From NCBI GenBank assembly GCA_963082975.1, contig OY720345.1:32062611-32126610 (forward strand): DNA of 64,000 nucleotides, written 5' to 3'. The notes under the pieces are model-generated. The model searched no databases, had not been told where the DNA came from, and saw nothing but the letters and a program-made list of their open reading frames with translations. This DNA is from Labia minor. Taxonomy: Eukaryota; Arthropoda; Insecta; Dermaptera; Spongiphoridae. Below are positions 53,201 to 59,803 of this stretch, one piece after another (the stretch's first letter is position 1; every line of letters starts with the position of its first letter). Both the position numbers and the translations under genes were made by a program.

Positions 53201-54783
53201 AAAATTAATAAATAATATTTATTAAACCGGCGCGTGTTTGGATCTTTGTTAATGGCACCACGTGACGTGTTGGCGCGCGATTTGCAGTGTTAAAAAATTA
53301 ATTCTGGTACTTTCAGCCAGTAATTCAAGCTGAAATTTTGTATATAGCAGTTTTATACAATTTTTAATAATGTGAAAAACTATCAAACATATATCTTTAT
53401 ATTTACGGTCAGTTTAGAGGAGAAAAAAATCAAAACGTGGTTGGTAATGAGATTTTCTTCCGGATGAGCTACATTTCTCAAAAGTTGATAGAAAACTAAG
53501 AATTTTGAATAATGCCCGTGTACCAAATTTCATGATTCTAGCTCAAACCGTTTTTCCGTAATCTTGTCTATATACACACACACCTATATACATAGCAATT
53601 TTTCTCAATTTTACTGAAAATGATTCAGGAACCTTCAAAACAAATACAAACATCAAAATCTCGACATCGAAAATTTTCGTGATCGCAATACTATCTCTGG
53701 AGAGATAGTAAAAATGAAATATTTTTTTTTAAATTTTCCAAGTAAATAGGAACATATTTTTACCGACCGACGATAGTAAGGGAGGTATTGTTTTCACACC
53801 AAATTTCACATGTGGAGATTTTTACATATCTCCACGAATCATGCATTTTCTAAACAGAAAAAAGTATTTTTAGCATGATGTCTGTCCGTCCGTCTGTCCG
53901 TCTGTCCGTCCGTCCGTCCGTCTGTCCGTCCGTCCGTCCGTATAGATGTGTACAGCCTGAACGGCTCAACCGATTTTGATGAAATTTGGTATATTTACTT
54001 AATGCATCAGTGGGATGAATTGATCAACTTTTGGTGCAAATCCGGAAACCGGAAGTGGTAGTATTAGCGATCGACGATAGGAAGGGAAGGTTTATTTTCA
54101 CACCAAATTTCACATGAGGAGATTTTTTTATATATTACCACGAATCATACACTTTGTATTGGTTTTATCCTCGGGAAAATCATATTTATTAGTTTTTTCT
54201 TGATTTAAAATTATATGACGTCATCCAGCCATTCATGACGTCACAGCCTGGTCTTGCATATATATTATAAATAAAATAAAATTAAAAATGTTTATATTTA
54301 TTATTTATGTATTCATATCTGTTTTTTATTACATTAATAGATATATTAAAATTATTTGAAATTGTTTCTGTAGCTAGAAATTAATTTACTTCAAACCGTC
54401 GGTCGGTTCGGACCTGGCCACAGGTCAACTTATTTTTTAGAGTAGAGATAATATAATATCCTAAATTTATAAATTATTTCCACACTATTATATTTAAGTT
54501 AGATTTTTTTCCAATTTTTCTTTTTATATTTTTTAAATAATTAATATTGAAATTATTATTTTCAGATGGGATTGTTGTTACGTCTGCACATTCCTCTCCT
54601 TTGACTGCTCAACGTGCCCATTTGCATCCACCCCCACCATTGCATCATCATCAACATCATTTGGCCTTTCTTCATCATCATCCGCAAAGATTCTGGCCAA
54701 CTTCTTCAGAGGCACAGAGTGCCCCCACCACACCACGAATCTCAACACGAAAATACATTCATCCACATCATCATTTGGTTTAA
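22588..54783 (+). CDS. Gene B: inward-rectifier K+ channel (Kir/Irk), complete
   Basis: Eight common exons plus one of two terminal exons give 468 or 503 aa. Order: variable N-tail (1-75); [13 protein letters not shown] (N-terminal Kir signature); slide helix [13 protein letters not shown] (117-129); TM1 about 130-154; pore loop with TIGYG (196-200), the disulfide pair Cys176/Cys208 and the Glu192-Arg202 salt-bridge pair; TM2 about 210-236; PIP2-contact region KLARPKQR; beta-sandwich C-domain with [10 protein letters not shown] and [10 protein letters not shown]. The protein should form plasma-membrane tetramers that set resting potential or move K+ in epithelia. The Kir2.1 rectification sites D172 and E224 read Gln226 and Gly278, as in weak rectifiers; the E299 equivalent is kept. 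Splice phases agree at every junction. An alternative promoter/first exon (35892) and alternative tails are predicted. The gene spans 32 kb because introns hold many transposons. Confidence 0.95.
22639..23045. other. Gene B intron 1, AT-rich part
   Basis: AT-rich, no supported feature. Confidence 0.4.
23046..23643 (+). mobile_element. HINE-A repeat, copy 3
   Basis: Starts at a degraded end (GTTGATAGTAAGGGAGG), has the GTCC microsatellite, CTTGAACGGCTCAACGG core and a single TGACGTCA, ends GTCGGTCGGTTCTGCGCG and GGCCACAGGTCAACTTATT. The next 140 bp are shared with 11237-11374. Lies in gene B intron 1. Confidence 0.7.
23790..25206. other. Gene B intron 1, AT-rich part
   Basis: Contains an (AT)n/(GATA)n microsatellite at 23818-23856; otherwise nothing supported. 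Confidence 0.4.
25207..25302 (+). CDS. Gene B exon 2 (N-tail)
   Basis: A TTTTTAACAG acceptor and CCCAG/GTAATT donor flank 32 codons in phase 0 ([20 protein letters not shown] onward, ending PLLPRTSSQ). Ser-rich cytoplasmic tail with basic patches; no domain. Confidence 0.78.
25824..26640 (-). mobile_element. Mariner-2 relic interrupted by a hAT-like element
   Basis: The TIR ACGAGAGCCATTCAATAAGT opens it. The minus strand reads [20 protein letters not shown], then [19 protein letters not shown] to GGDYVEK: the C-terminal third of a DD34D transposase including the third catalytic Asp. The upstream two catalytic Asp are missing. A small hAT-like element (26225-26501) splits it. The right end is not sharp. 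Confidence 0.75.
26225..26501. mobile_element. hAT-like small element inside mariner
   Basis: TAGAGGTGCGCAATCCGTGG at the left and GGTTGCGCACCACTG at the right are inverted and match the CAGTGGTGCGCAACC-type hAT terminus. Adjacent octamers CTTCTATG/TTCTAGTG are similar, consistent with a decayed 8-bp duplication. No ORF. Confidence 0.6.
26880..26956 (+). CDS. Gene B exon 3 (N-tail)
   Basis: After TTACTAG, the exon reads [20 protein letters not shown] then RQDSS and leaves AG (phase 2) before a consensus GTAAGA donor. The split Arg codon is completed by the first base of the 42018 exon. Confidence 0.8.
26957..28419. other. Long gene B intron, AT-rich start
   Basis: 26957-28137 is plain AT-rich. 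28138-28419 has a different texture with recurrent TTTGACA words (GACCAATGTTTGACAC, CCAGTTTTTGACAC, CCAGTCTTTGACAA), probably an old repeat, unassigned. Confidence 0.3.
28420..28740. other. Higher-GC unique island in gene B intron
   Basis: GC-richer block with a 104-codon minus-strand ORF (28731-28417; begins [20 protein letters not shown]) and no plus-strand ORF that joins in phase to gene B. No homology recognised. Could be an intronic regulatory block or a decayed repeat. Confidence 0.25.
29480..29827 (-). mobile_element. HINE-B repeat, copy 3 (truncated)
   Basis: Minus orientation; lacks the (CA)n half. Begins near GGGTCATTACCTACAACG and ends GTGGAGACACTCCAGC. Confidence 0.7.
29966..30045. 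mobile_element. hAT element terminus fragment
   Basis: CACCGCCCCCTGG...CACGAGGGGGCGG forms an inverted pair next to CCCACTTTGAGAATCACTCT, the reverse of a CAGnGTGATTCTCAAAGTGG-type hAT end. Only one terminus is present. Confidence 0.5.
30050..31329. other. Gene B intron, AT-rich
   Basis: No supported feature. Confidence 0.35.
31330..31362 (-). mobile_element. HINE-A terminal scrap
   Basis: Only the terminal 30-odd bp: ACCTCCCTTACTATCGTCGG then TCGGTAAAA. Confidence 0.6.
31422..31746 (-). mobile_element. HINE-B repeat, copy 4 (truncated)
   Basis: Keeps TTGATAGTTTTTCACATG and the GACTTGAGACACTCCAG end; the middle is diverged and AT-expanded. Confidence 0.6.
31750..32809. other. Gene B intron, AT-rich
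   Basis: No supported feature. A GC-richer patch near 31850-31930 is unassigned. Confidence 0.35.
32810..33311 (+). mobile_element. Mariner-1 copy, left end lost
   Basis: Has the common deletion junction (AATTTCCATAAAAATCCATG), then [20 protein letters not shown] and [20 protein letters not shown]; the frame is broken soon after. The left TIR is reduced to TTGTCCGTAACTTTTTGAAT. Confidence 0.8.
33312..34630. other. Gene B intron, AT-rich
   Basis: Pyrimidine-rich stretch 33315-33530 with a chance ORF; nothing supported. Confidence 0.35.
34631..34731 (+). promoter_or_regulatory. Polypurine (GA-rich) tract
   Basis: About 100 bp almost entirely A/G with repeated GAGAG, GGAG and GAAGG motifs, roughly 1.2 kb upstream of the alternative first exon. 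Could be a GAGA-type regulatory tract or simply low-complexity DNA. Confidence 0.3.
35784..35790 (+). promoter_or_regulatory. Weak TATA-like box before alternative first exon
   Basis: TATTTAA about 100 bp ahead of the ATG at 35892, in a locally GC-richer stretch (CACCCGGCGACAC). Suggestive only; no clear initiator. Confidence 0.2.
35892..36061 (+). CDS. Gene B alternative first coding exon (N-terminus 2)
   Basis: ATG at 35892 opens 56 codons ([20 protein letters not shown] onward, ending NTNSSFS) and leaves AG in phase 2 before GTTGAA, exactly the phase the 42018 exon requires; both N-termini therefore end ...S-R before NRYRG. An in-frame stop at 35853 and no splice acceptor just upstream make this a first exon with its own promoter. 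A weak TATA-like TATTTAA lies at 35784-35790. Higher GC than the surrounding intron. The isoform would be 450 or 485 aa. Confidence 0.65.
36234..36749. mobile_element. Fold-back element, copy 1
   Basis: Outer arms GATAATTATTCAAGTAAACG and CACTTGAATAATTACC, then TACCAGTGGGTTCC paired with GGAACCCACTGGTA, and an inner pair TTTTTATAAGTTCGGTT / AACCGAACTTATAAAAA. The element can fold into a long stem. Starts 170 bp after the alternative first exon. Related copies lie at 43770 and 59274. Confidence 0.65.
37505..37831. mobile_element. hAT-like small element with 8-bp duplication
   Basis: CAGTGCTTCTCAAATTTTTT left, TTGGGAAACACTG right (reverse CAGTGTTTCCCAA), flanked by CTCTAGAC and CTATAGAC, 7 of 8 identical. 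No ORF. Confidence 0.7.
38137..38497. mobile_element. TIR element, about 360 bp
   Basis: GGGTAAAGTATACAGTCGTT then GGTCCC at the left; GGGGACCAACGACTGTATGC then TTTGCC at the right. About 25-bp arms with few mismatches and no ORF. Confidence 0.65.
38500..42017. other. Gene B intron, AT-rich
   Basis: Mostly featureless. 39630-39860 is GC-richer with a chance minus ORF, unassigned. 41185-41390 (AACGGATCAACTTTTTTGAA) recalls the core of the HINE families but has no recognisable ends. Confidence 0.3.
42018..42141 (+). CDS. Gene B exon: N-terminal Kir signature
   Basis: Acceptor TTTTTTTTAG. It encodes (R)[20 protein letters not shown], then [21 protein letters not shown], covering the Kir N-terminal strand and the residues leading into the slide helix. 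It ends CTGCAG before GCGAGT: to give the conserved RYLQ-DIFTT junction the intron must start with GC, a rare but known GC-AG donor. The nearest GT would shift the frame. Confidence 0.92.
42497..42863. mobile_element. TIR element between gene B exons
   Basis: GAATATTGAAACCTTAAATA left and TATCTAAGGTTTCAATATTC right; the pairing continues inward to AGAATAGCAA / TTGCTATTCT, about 80 bp with gaps. The interior carries a poly-G run. No ORF. Lies in the GC-AG intron. Confidence 0.65.
43379..43708 (+). CDS. Gene B exon: slide helix, TM1, pore, TM2 start
   Basis: 110 codons, phase 0 at both ends. It holds [15 protein letters not shown]1 ([20 protein letters not shown]), the P-loop with [13 protein letters not shown], the conserved cysteines and the first half of TM2 up to VMIQ. 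The last residue, Gln, sits where Kir2.1 has its rectification Asp172. It ends at CCAG/GTTCAT. A fold-back element begins only about 60 bp downstream. Confidence 0.97.
43770..43971. mobile_element. Fold-back element, copy 2 (short)
   Basis: GGTAATTATTCAAGTAAACG at the left mirrors GTTTTCTTGAATAATTACC at the right, with TAATACTTTACCAG and CTGGTAAAGTATTA inside. Nearly a 200-bp palindrome starting 62 bp after the pore exon. Confidence 0.75.
44202..45718. mobile_element. TIR element, 1.5 kb, with nested arms
   Basis: AAGGTGTAAATATGGGCTAC near 44211 mirrors ATTGCCCATATCTACACCTT near 45690. The same motif recurs inside (GTGGTGCAAATATGGGCTAC near 44405; TTAGCCCATATTTAC near 44892), so either an element with subterminal repeats or nested relatives. 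No recognisable transposase. 45236-45440 inside is a separate HINE-A-like piece. Confidence 0.55.
45236..45440 (-). mobile_element. Diverged HINE-A-like fragment
   Basis: CTGACGTCATTTAAATTTCC, AATTAAGAAAAAACTAATAG and TTTTTCCTGAGGCTGAAACC follow the order of the HINE-A minus strand. The block recurs at 49900-50080 and marks a subfamily. Confidence 0.45.
45720..47113. other. Gene B intron, AT-rich
   Basis: Contains an (AT)n microsatellite at 46827-46858; otherwise nothing supported. Confidence 0.4.
47114..47730 (-). mobile_element. HINE-B repeat, copy 5 (full length)
   Basis: Both ends present: TTTTTACTATCTCGCCAGAG and GTGGAGACACTCCAGC. (GT)n core 47229-47275 and AAAAACGGTTTGAGCTAG. Ends 175 bp before the TM2 exon. 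Confidence 0.8.
47906..48142 (+). CDS. Gene B exon: TM2 end and proximal C-domain
   Basis: 79 codons in phase 0. [17 protein letters not shown] completes TM2 and the PIP2-binding linker; [20 protein letters not shown] and [18 protein letters not shown] are conserved cytoplasmic strands. Gly278 (in HIIGATV) replaces Kir2.1 Glu224. TTTAG acceptor and GTAAAG donor. Confidence 0.96.
48262..48345 (-). pseudogene. tRNA-like remnant
   Basis: The minus strand reads GTGGTTTAGTGGTTAACACG (A-box-like) then, about 30 nt on, GACTCGAGTTC (B-box-like) within a length close to a tRNA. Acceptor pairing is partial and no CCA is encoded. May be a decayed tRNA or a tRNA-derived SINE head. Confidence 0.3.
48906..49157 (+). 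CDS. Gene B exon: C-domain core and G-loop
   Basis: 84 codons in phase 0: [54 protein letters not shown] and [10 protein letters not shown]. It corresponds to parts of two exons in gene A. The donor GTAAAT is followed closely by a (CA)n tract. Confidence 0.96.
49228..50080. mobile_element. HINE-A-like block split by LINE fragment
   Basis: 49228-49260 (ACCTGGAACACCGAGC) resembles 44950 (ACCTGGTTCACCGAGC), and 49900-50080 matches 45281-45440 (GAGGCTGAAACTAATACAGA). A LINE piece sits between them. Confidence 0.4.
49365..49832 (+). mobile_element. 5'-truncated LINE, 3' end
   Basis: [20 protein letters not shown] then, after a frame change near 49515, [20 protein letters not shown] and [20 protein letters not shown]: the familiar C-terminal end of LINE reverse transcriptases. 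Ends in an AGATAGATAGATA tail. Frame-broken, non-functional. Lies in the intron between 49157 and 50121. Confidence 0.85.
50121..50247 (+). CDS. Gene B exon: distal C-domain strand
   Basis: Acceptor [27 protein letters not shown] then [20 protein letters not shown] and HN. VDYSRF and VDTPLCSA are Kir hallmarks. It ends in phase 1 before GTAAAT, so the terminal exon must supply two bases; both candidates do. Confidence 0.95.
50250..50861. other. Gene B intron, AT-rich
   Basis: A modest GC-richer patch at 50395-50460 is unassigned; nothing else supported. Confidence 0.35.
50862..51353 (+). mobile_element. HINE-A repeat, copy 4 (diverged)
   Basis: TTTTACCGACCGACGATAGG start and GTCGGTCGGTTCTATGCTTG end; the microsatellite is nearly lost and the TGACGTCA segment is replaced by AT-rich DNA. 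Confidence 0.65.
51354..52168. other. Gene B intron, AT-rich
   Basis: AT-rich up to a strong C/T-rich stretch (52075-52168) that forms the branch/pyrimidine region of the short terminal exon. Confidence 0.4.
52169..52281 (+). CDS. Gene B terminal exon, short tail
   Basis: After CTTTTAG, phase 1 entry gives [20 protein letters not shown] through SQDSADMAV and TAA. The final M-A-V fits a class II PDZ ligand (hydrophobic-x-hydrophobic), whereas vertebrate Kir2 tails end in a class I motif. Two AATAAA signals follow at 52359 and 52368. A TGACGTCA sits inside the exon. Confidence 0.85.
52282..53101. other. 3' UTR of short isoform and AT-rich DNA
   Basis: UTR to about 52390 by the AATAAA signals; the rest has nothing supported. 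Confidence 0.4.
52359..52373 (+). terminator. Polyadenylation signals for gene B short isoform
   Basis: Two AATAAA hexamers, at 52359 and 52368, about 80-90 nt after the TAA at 52279-52281. Spacing fits a short 3' UTR. Confidence 0.5.
53102..53714 (+). mobile_element. HINE-B repeat, copy 6 (full length)
   Basis: CTGGAGTGTCTCCACTCGAC start; GAGATAGTAAAAAT end; CACACACACCTATATACA core. Confidence 0.8.
53757..54434 (+). mobile_element. HINE-A repeat, copy 5 (full length)
   Basis: Long GTCC/GTCT microsatellite (53880-53940), CTGAACGGCTCAACCG core, TGACGTCA at 54216 and 54236, normal ends. Stops 131 bp before the alternative terminal exon of gene B. Confidence 0.85.
54566..54783 (+). CDS. Gene B alternative terminal exon, His/Pro-rich tail
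   Basis: After TTTTCAG, the same phase 1 entry gives [20 protein letters not shown], then a His/Pro-rich run ([19 protein letters not shown]) and an end HPHHHLV, TAA at 54781. 72 residues in all. It is used instead of the 52169 exon, which contains its own stop. Two repeats (53102-53714 and 53757-54434) lie immediately upstream. An AATAAA is at about 55074. Confidence 0.7.
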
Positions 54784-55334
54784 TTTATATCCAATTTATA
54801 ATATTTAAATCAAATTAAGTTTGTATAAAATAATTATCATAAACATAAACAAACACAAATCTTCATTATAATATTTTACAATCATTCACTGTAATAATTT
54901 ATATCATTTAACAGAATGCAAAAATGGTTTAATTTGTCATTTGTTTTAAAATAGTAATTTAAATCTATAGCTATAATATTTTTAATGGAATACTTTCAGA
55001 AAGTAAAAAAGATCTTATAGTAATAATAAATCATGGAAATAATTTATTATAAGCAAATCTCTATTATTAAATAAAAAAAAAAGAATTATTAGTAAAATTA
55101 TTATTATAAAATAATAAAAAATATTAATAAAAAAAGTATTAATTCAATTAATTATTTGTATACAGATAGTATATTTTCCTAATTTATTTATTTGTCATTA
55201 ATTATAATCATCAACATCCTTTTCTTTATTTTAAGATATTATTATTATTGTATTTAATTTAATTTAATTAATTTAATTATTGTCAGTTGTTAATAATTTT
55301 TGTTTAAAACATATCAATATTAAGATGGGGGTTA
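54784..55334. other. Putative 3' UTR and AT-rich DNA
   Basis: Likely UTR of the long isoform; AATAAA near 55074. Confidence 0.35.
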
Positions 55335-55720
55335 CAACCTGTATGCGGCACCGGATAAATGGGCGGCAAATTTTGAGGGGCGCCAATATATAAACATAAA
55401 ATATTTTTACATTTCATTATTTTTTTAGATTTTACAAATTAAAATTATTCATTTTTAAAAAAATCGATTTTTTTTAACAAGCAATAAATTGTTTTTTCTA
55501 TAATAAAGGACATAACGTTAATTATTTCATCATTGTCAACAGATTAAATAATTGTTATATTATTTATAAGAAAACTATTTGTATAGTCAGAATTCATAAT
55601 AACTAGAAAAAAAGATTAATAGACAAAACAAACATTGATGCAGACCAGGAAGAGGAGGGAAGGTGGGCTAAAAGTTGCCGCCTATCTGACGTCACAGCCG
55701 CCTTATTGTGTGAGGCAAAA
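55335..55720. mobile_element. Candidate small inverted-repeat element
   Basis: GGGCGGCAAATTTTGAG near 55361 and AAAAGTTGCCGCCTA near 55670 are imperfect inverted repeats around AT-rich DNA; the flanks TGCGGCACCGG and GACGTCACAGCCGCC add G/C. Ends not defined. Confidence 0.35.
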
Positions 55721-56117
55721 CATTATATTTTCCATTGATCTTATATCATGTTAATATATCATCAAATTTCGGGACTTTTTTGTGGAAAATTATGTGAGCA
55801 AGGTCAAAACATTTATTGAAATCCCTAAAAACAAATAATGACCAGCTACTAATATACCATCCAAAAAAACCCGGATTTTTAGGTAAGTAAGGTTTGCATC
55901 TTGCAAATAAATTGAAAACAAGTCATAATAGAAAAAGTACGATAAAAATTTTGATACTATAATGTTTGAGAAAAAATTTGCTTATTATATACCCTTGAAA
56001 ATGAGTTAATTTAAAATCTAATAAAAAAACAATTAAATACAAATTAAATTATTAAAAACTATTTCTAATTATTAAATATATTAACTAAACTATAAAATAA
56101 AGAAGAGATAACTAAGA

Positions 56118-56837
56118 AAAACTTTCAACGAACTTTTAGTTCGTTTATAAAATCTATCATGTCTGTGTGTCTGTCGCCAAAAATTTTCAATTTTTTAAAT
56201 TTTGTTTTTGGATTCGAGTAGAGCTTAAAAAAGTGTAAATTTAAAGTGGTCTTGGTTTTTTAAAATTCGGTTGGGAACATGGTCAAATCAGCGGTCAAAG
56301 TTGAAAATTTCCCATGTAATTTCCCATTAAATATGCGATGTTTTCAGCGCTACTTCGGTCGTAGCATTATAATTATAATTATAAATTATATAAATTATTA
56401 TTAATTATCAATATGGAGAAAGATTGGGGCTTTCGTGATGAAAAGCGAAAAAGAGACAGAGAAAAAATAAAACAAAAAAGAAACGATTCCGAATACCGTA
56501 GTCAAGAACGCTATAAAGATCTATATGTCTCATTATTATTGTAAAAACTTATTATTCCATTATTATTTAAAAATTTAATATTAAAATTTATATTTATTTA
56601 TTGTTATTATAAATCTTGAAAACATTTTAAAAACATTGTTTCTTATTTTGATTAAAATTACATGTTAATTTTGTAAATTAAATAATTTTATTTCATTTAA
56701 ATAAATATCTATTTTTATATATTTTTTGCTCTCTACATTATTTATCTAATTCTCACAATATATTAAGATCATATAAATTGGAATTATTTATGCAATTTTG
56801 TGATAAATATGAATAAAAGTTCGTTGATAGTTATGCA
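56118..56837. mobile_element. TIR/hairpin-ended element with basic 43-aa ORF
   Basis: TTCAACGAACTTTTAGTTCG at the left (a hairpin in itself, AACGAAC/GTTCGTT) is matched in reverse by ATAAAAGTTCGTTGA at the right. TGTCTGTGTGTCTGTC sits inside, as in Helentron-like elements. ORF 56413-56544 (MEKDWGFRDEKRKRDREKIK onward) is highly basic and recalls tails of Helitron-type proteins; weak evidence. Confidence 0.5.
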
Positions 56838-56839
56838 AT

Positions 56840-57400
56840 TAATCAAGGCTATAGGACGATAGTTATCAGGAGGGATCTCATCTCATACATCTTTAAGGGA
56901 CATAACGACCAGGTTGCATCTCAGAAAGAATACAGGCACATCCAACTCAACACAAACTGGAAAGTGATCAGAAAGGACCACATCCTTGACAACTCTGATA
57001 TCGCTCACCAGGTTCACACAAATGAAATGCACCAAACCAACTGAACTCCCTGTGGGACCTAGATACGTAAACTGAGAAGGAGAATCACCTTTGGTACGGA
57101 CATTTAGGACTATAAAAGAATTGTTCTCAAAGCATTCAACCATGTCCTTTCTTCTCGTGACAATCTTTTTATCCAGACTCTGTCTATATCACCCTCAACC
57201 CTACTACACCCATCCAGCAGAGAATCTCCCAGGGAACTGTTCAAATCACCGATACGCGAGAGTTACTTCCCCCTCCCAACATTATTAACTTTCCATCATA
57301 CTTCTCAACTAAACCTCTCAAAAGGTCCTCAAAAAGACTCCAAACAAATTCGAGCTCCAGTGAGGGTCTGAAATAGACAATACCAATAATATATTCATGA
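56840..57400 (-). mobile_element. LINE endonuclease fragment
   Basis: The minus strand encodes TYLGPTGSSVGLVHFICVNL followed by RVVKDVVLSDHFPVCVELDV, the C-terminal motifs of the APE-type endonuclease of CR1/Jockey/I-like LINEs (VLSDHFPV includes the conserved Asp-His). Flanking parts are in broken frames. Confidence 0.75.
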
Positions 57401-57479
57401 TTGAATTTATCACTTAGTTTAACAACTAACTATTTGAGCATGAAAATCATTTTAGATCAAATCTATATGGGTAATGTGC

Positions 57480-58173
57480 TACTAAAACGAATTGAAATCT
57501 ATTTGAAATTGAGTTGAATTTTTTCTAAAAAATGGCCGCGAACTTTTTACCAGACCCAATGTACTAGTATACTTGTATTATTATGATATTTTATTATTAT
57601 CAGTTAATCCATTTTTGAGTTTATAAACTTACAATTTTCGTGAAGAAATATTCAGACAAAGACATGACAAATTATAAAGTCAACCTAGATTTATATGTGT
57701 GTAATATTTTTTAAAATTATGTTAAATATGCAGATAAAGATGTTTTTATTTATATATATATATTGATATAAATTGATAATTAATCTTAATTATATTCACT
57801 TAATATTTAATAGAATAATTATTTTAAAAAAGAGTATAAATTCAATTGTTTTTAATATATTAATTTCAAAATAAATTTATGATTTAGTAAAACTAAAATA
57901 TGAAATCGATTCAGATTTCAAAAATTTTAAAAAACGATTTACTTAAGATAGATAACCAAATATACATTTTGGTTGTACGTGTTGCCTATATTCCAACCTT
58001 CATAAACAATTCGTTTATAATTTCAGATTTTTATACCATAACTTATTCTTAAAAAACAATTCCTTTTTCAAATATGATTGAATGGAAAAACCATTGCAAT
58101 GGAACAAAATCCATTTATAAATATAATCAATTGAAAAATATTTTAGCCTAATGCATTGTTCTTAAAAGCTCCT
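57480..58173. other. AT-rich spacer
   Basis: No supported feature. Confidence 0.4.
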
Positions 58174-58174
58174 A

Positions 58175-58832
58175 TTTTTACCGACCGACGATAGTAAGGG
58201 TGGTATTGTTTTCACACCAAATTTCACATGTGGAGATTTTTACATATCTCCACGAATCATGCATTTTCTTAACAGAAAAAAGTATTTTTAGCATGATGTT
58301 TGTCCGTCCGTCCGTCCGTCTGTCCGTCTGTCCGTCCGTCCGTCCGTATAGATGTGTACAGCCTGAACGGCTCAACCGATTTTGATGAAATTGGGTATAT
58401 TTACTTAATGCATCAGTGGGATGAATTGATCAACTTTTGGTGCAATTCCGGAAACCGGAAGTGGTAGTATTAGCGATCGACGATAGGAAGGAAAGGGTTA
58501 TTTTCACACCAAAGGAGATTTTTTTATATATCACCACGAATCATGCACTTTGTATTGGTTTTATCTTCGAGAAAAATCATATTTATTAGTTTTTTCTTGA
58601 TTTAAAATTATATGACGTCATCCAGCCATTCATGACGTCACAGCCTGGTCTTGCATATATATTATAAATAAAATAAAATTAAAAATGTTTATATTTATTA
58701 TTTATGTATCCATATCTGTTTTTTATTACATTAATAGATATATTAAAATTATTTGAAATTGTTTCTGTAGCTGGAAATTAATTTTTTTCAAACAGTCGGT
58801 CGGTTCGGACCTGGCCACAGGTCAACTTATTT
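58175..58832 (+). mobile_element. HINE-A repeat, copy 6 (full length)
   Basis: TTTACCGACCGACGATAGTA start, GTCC/GTCT run at 58301-58347, TGACGTCA at 58613 and 58633, normal CACAGGTCAACTTATT end. Very close to copy 5, implying recent spread. Confidence 0.85.
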
Positions 58833-59273
58833 AGTATTAAATTAATTTATAAAAACTTAATATATGTTATTAATGTCAATCATTACAGACAATCAAAAAT
58901 AGTGCTAGTATTAGACCTCTAGAACCAGGGAGTCATTAATTAAAAATTAAATAATTTTAATATGTATTTAAATAAAATAATATATTAATAAATAATTCTA
59001 TTTTTACGCGTCAGTGGAACTAACAAATTATTTAATACTGAATGCATGTTTACCTTTAAATAAATATTTTTAATTAGTTTTTATTTTTAATAAAGATATT
59101 TAAACACAAAGCAATTTGTTAGTAGTCAATTGAAGCAATTAATTAGTAAGATTGGGGATGGGCCTTTTTCTTTTCTCGCCCCGGGCGCATTTTTGTCTTA
59201 ACACTGCTCTGCCTAGAACTTTCAAGCACAAAAGTAGAATAGCAGATTTAATAATTTATAGAACAGAAAATAG

Positions 59274-59803
59274 GGTAATTGTTAAGAATAGTTGTCATGT
59301 CATGGATTTGTATAAAACTTTGCCAGTGGATTCCTTTGTGAATTCCAAAGAAACTTTCCTTATGCAATTTTTCCGGGTCGCTTCTAGTTTACGAGATAAA
59401 TAAAGATTTTTTTAAATTTGAGAGATTAGCTGATTATGAACGTCGAAATATGAAGCCATTAAGTAATGTTTTATTGACTAATTCACTAGTTATTCACTTT
59501 TATTCACTAATTTTAGATTTTTTCGGTTCGGTTTGGATATAGAAAAATTATTTACTTAATTAATATTTTAATTTTTCTATACCTAATCCAAACTGAAAAA
59601 AACCGGAAAATTTGTGAATAAATGAATGGATAAAACATGGTAGGTAAGTAGAATATCAATGGATTTAAAATTTTAATTATTTTTATCCCGTACTAGAAGC
59701 GACACGGAAAAATTGAATAAGGAAAGTTTCTTTTGAATTAACAATCCACTAGCAAAGTTTTATACAAATCCATGACATGACAACTATTCTGAACAATTAC
59801 CGA
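59274..59803. mobile_element. Fold-back element, copy 3
   Basis: GTAATTGTTAAGAATAGTTG then TCATGTCATGGATTTG on the left mirror CAAATCCATGACATGACAAC on the right; inner TCGGTTTGGATATAG / CTATACCTAATCCAAAC. Shares AAACTTTCCTTATG with copy 1 but the outer arms have diverged. Confidence 0.65.

Noticed and set aside
54578-54766. Minus-strand and +1-frame ORFs at the His-rich exon
   Set aside because: They arise from the CAT/ATG-rich composition; the frame with splice phase support is the one reported.
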